Shown in pieces: positions 63,884 to 64,000 of a stretch of 64,000 nt of DNA; the stretch's first letter is position 1; the number at the start of each line of letters is the position of its first letter. The stretch covers positions 62,001-126,000 of the forward strand of contig NZ_JAPFBW010000014.1 of NCBI RefSeq assembly GCF_026153205.1, written 5' to 3'. Made by a program: the position numbers and the translations under genes. The notes below the pieces were generated by a model. It did no database searches, was not told the DNA's origin, and was given only the letters and a program-made list of their open reading frames with translations. Origin of the DNA: Aquabacterium sp. A7-Y. GTDB taxonomy: Bacteria; Pseudomonadota; Gammaproteobacteria; Burkholderiales; Burkholderiaceae_C.

Positions 63884-64000
63884 TCACAGCGGCACGGTGC
63901 GCAGGCGCTGGTCGATTTCCTTCACCTTGTGGGGCGCTGCCTCGTCGCCGTTGCGGGCGGCGGCGTCGTACCAGTAGCGCGCGATGCGCAGGTCCTGCTC
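63884..64000 (-). CDS. C-terminal end of a Sel1/TPR-like protein (partial)
   Basis: The last 38 codons of a minus-strand gene that runs out of the window: EQDLRIARYWYDAAARNGDE followed by a charged tail RLRTVPL. The AxxWYxxAAxxG pattern is that of a Sel1-type repeat. It converges on ybeD with 16 bp between the stops. Confidence 0.6.
   Translation of the reverse strand, partial: EQDLRIARYWYDAAARNGDEAAPHKVKEIDQRLRTVPL

Overview
The window is an ordinary, gene-dense stretch of a high-GC proteobacterial chromosome, most likely Betaproteobacteria, order Burkholderiales. The grounds are gene order (mlaA inside the mla operon; pilMNOPQ-aroK-aroB; an SAH riboswitch ahead of ahcY-tlyA-metF; dacA-dat-ybeD), GC-rich codon use, and -10 boxes of the TAnAAT type. 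No species is claimed. I saw no rRNA, tRNA, CRISPR array, prophage or complete insertion sequence.

Layout. 1-4190 (minus): phospholipid-trafficking operon mlaF-E-D-A-C-B, with a 16-bp perfect inverted repeat between mlaA and mlaC. 4212-10454 (minus): glutamate synthase gltB-gltD. 10531-11322: a solo REP-type tyrosine transposase gene that lacks the usual catalytic histidines, flanked by short related repeats. 11345-20923 (minus): pilM-N-O-P-Q, aroK, an unusual lipoprotein gene, aroB, dgt. 21187-31047: ponA (plus), cyaY, lptM-lysA (plus), then rlmI, xerC, a DUF484 gene, dapF and two lipid A acyltransferases (all minus). 31053-32628: metK with a structured leader and an 84-bp tandem duplication covering its 3' end. 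32673-35719 (minus): a toxin-antitoxin pair, a HAD phosphatase and prfC. 35861-39174 (plus): SAH riboswitch, ahcY, tlyA, metF. 39259-46651: azlCD, pgk, pyk, a DUF481 gene (minus), fba, purC. 46716-53252: cnoX (minus), purE-purK-sua5, a degenerate SGNH lipoprotein, then a SemiSWEET and dacB (minus). 53394-64000: tsaB-rimI-udg-DUF1853, corA and hemB (minus), a candidate small RNA, hemJ, a VanZ protein, a thioredoxin-fold ferredoxin, an alpha/beta hydrolase, dacA, dat, ybeD and the end of a Sel1-like gene (minus).

How the genes work together. Most products serve envelope and housekeeping work: outer-membrane lipid asymmetry (Mla), lipid A acylation, peptidoglycan synthesis and trimming (PonA, DacA, DacB, with DapF and LysA on the diaminopimelate/lysine route), type IV pili (PilMNOPQ), glycolysis (Pgk, Pyk, Fba), purine synthesis (PurC, PurE, PurK), the methyl cycle (MetK, AhcY, MetF), heme synthesis (HemB, HemJ) and the tRNA t6A modification (Sua5/TsaC, TsaB).

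The most interesting unexplained signals are non-coding: the multi-branched metK leader (31065-31226), a four-hairpin intergenic transcript candidate with a CCUCCC loop and strong terminator (58696-58810), the metK 3' tandem duplication, and three genes whose -10-like boxes sit 6-7 nt before an ATG without a Shine-Dalgarno sequence.
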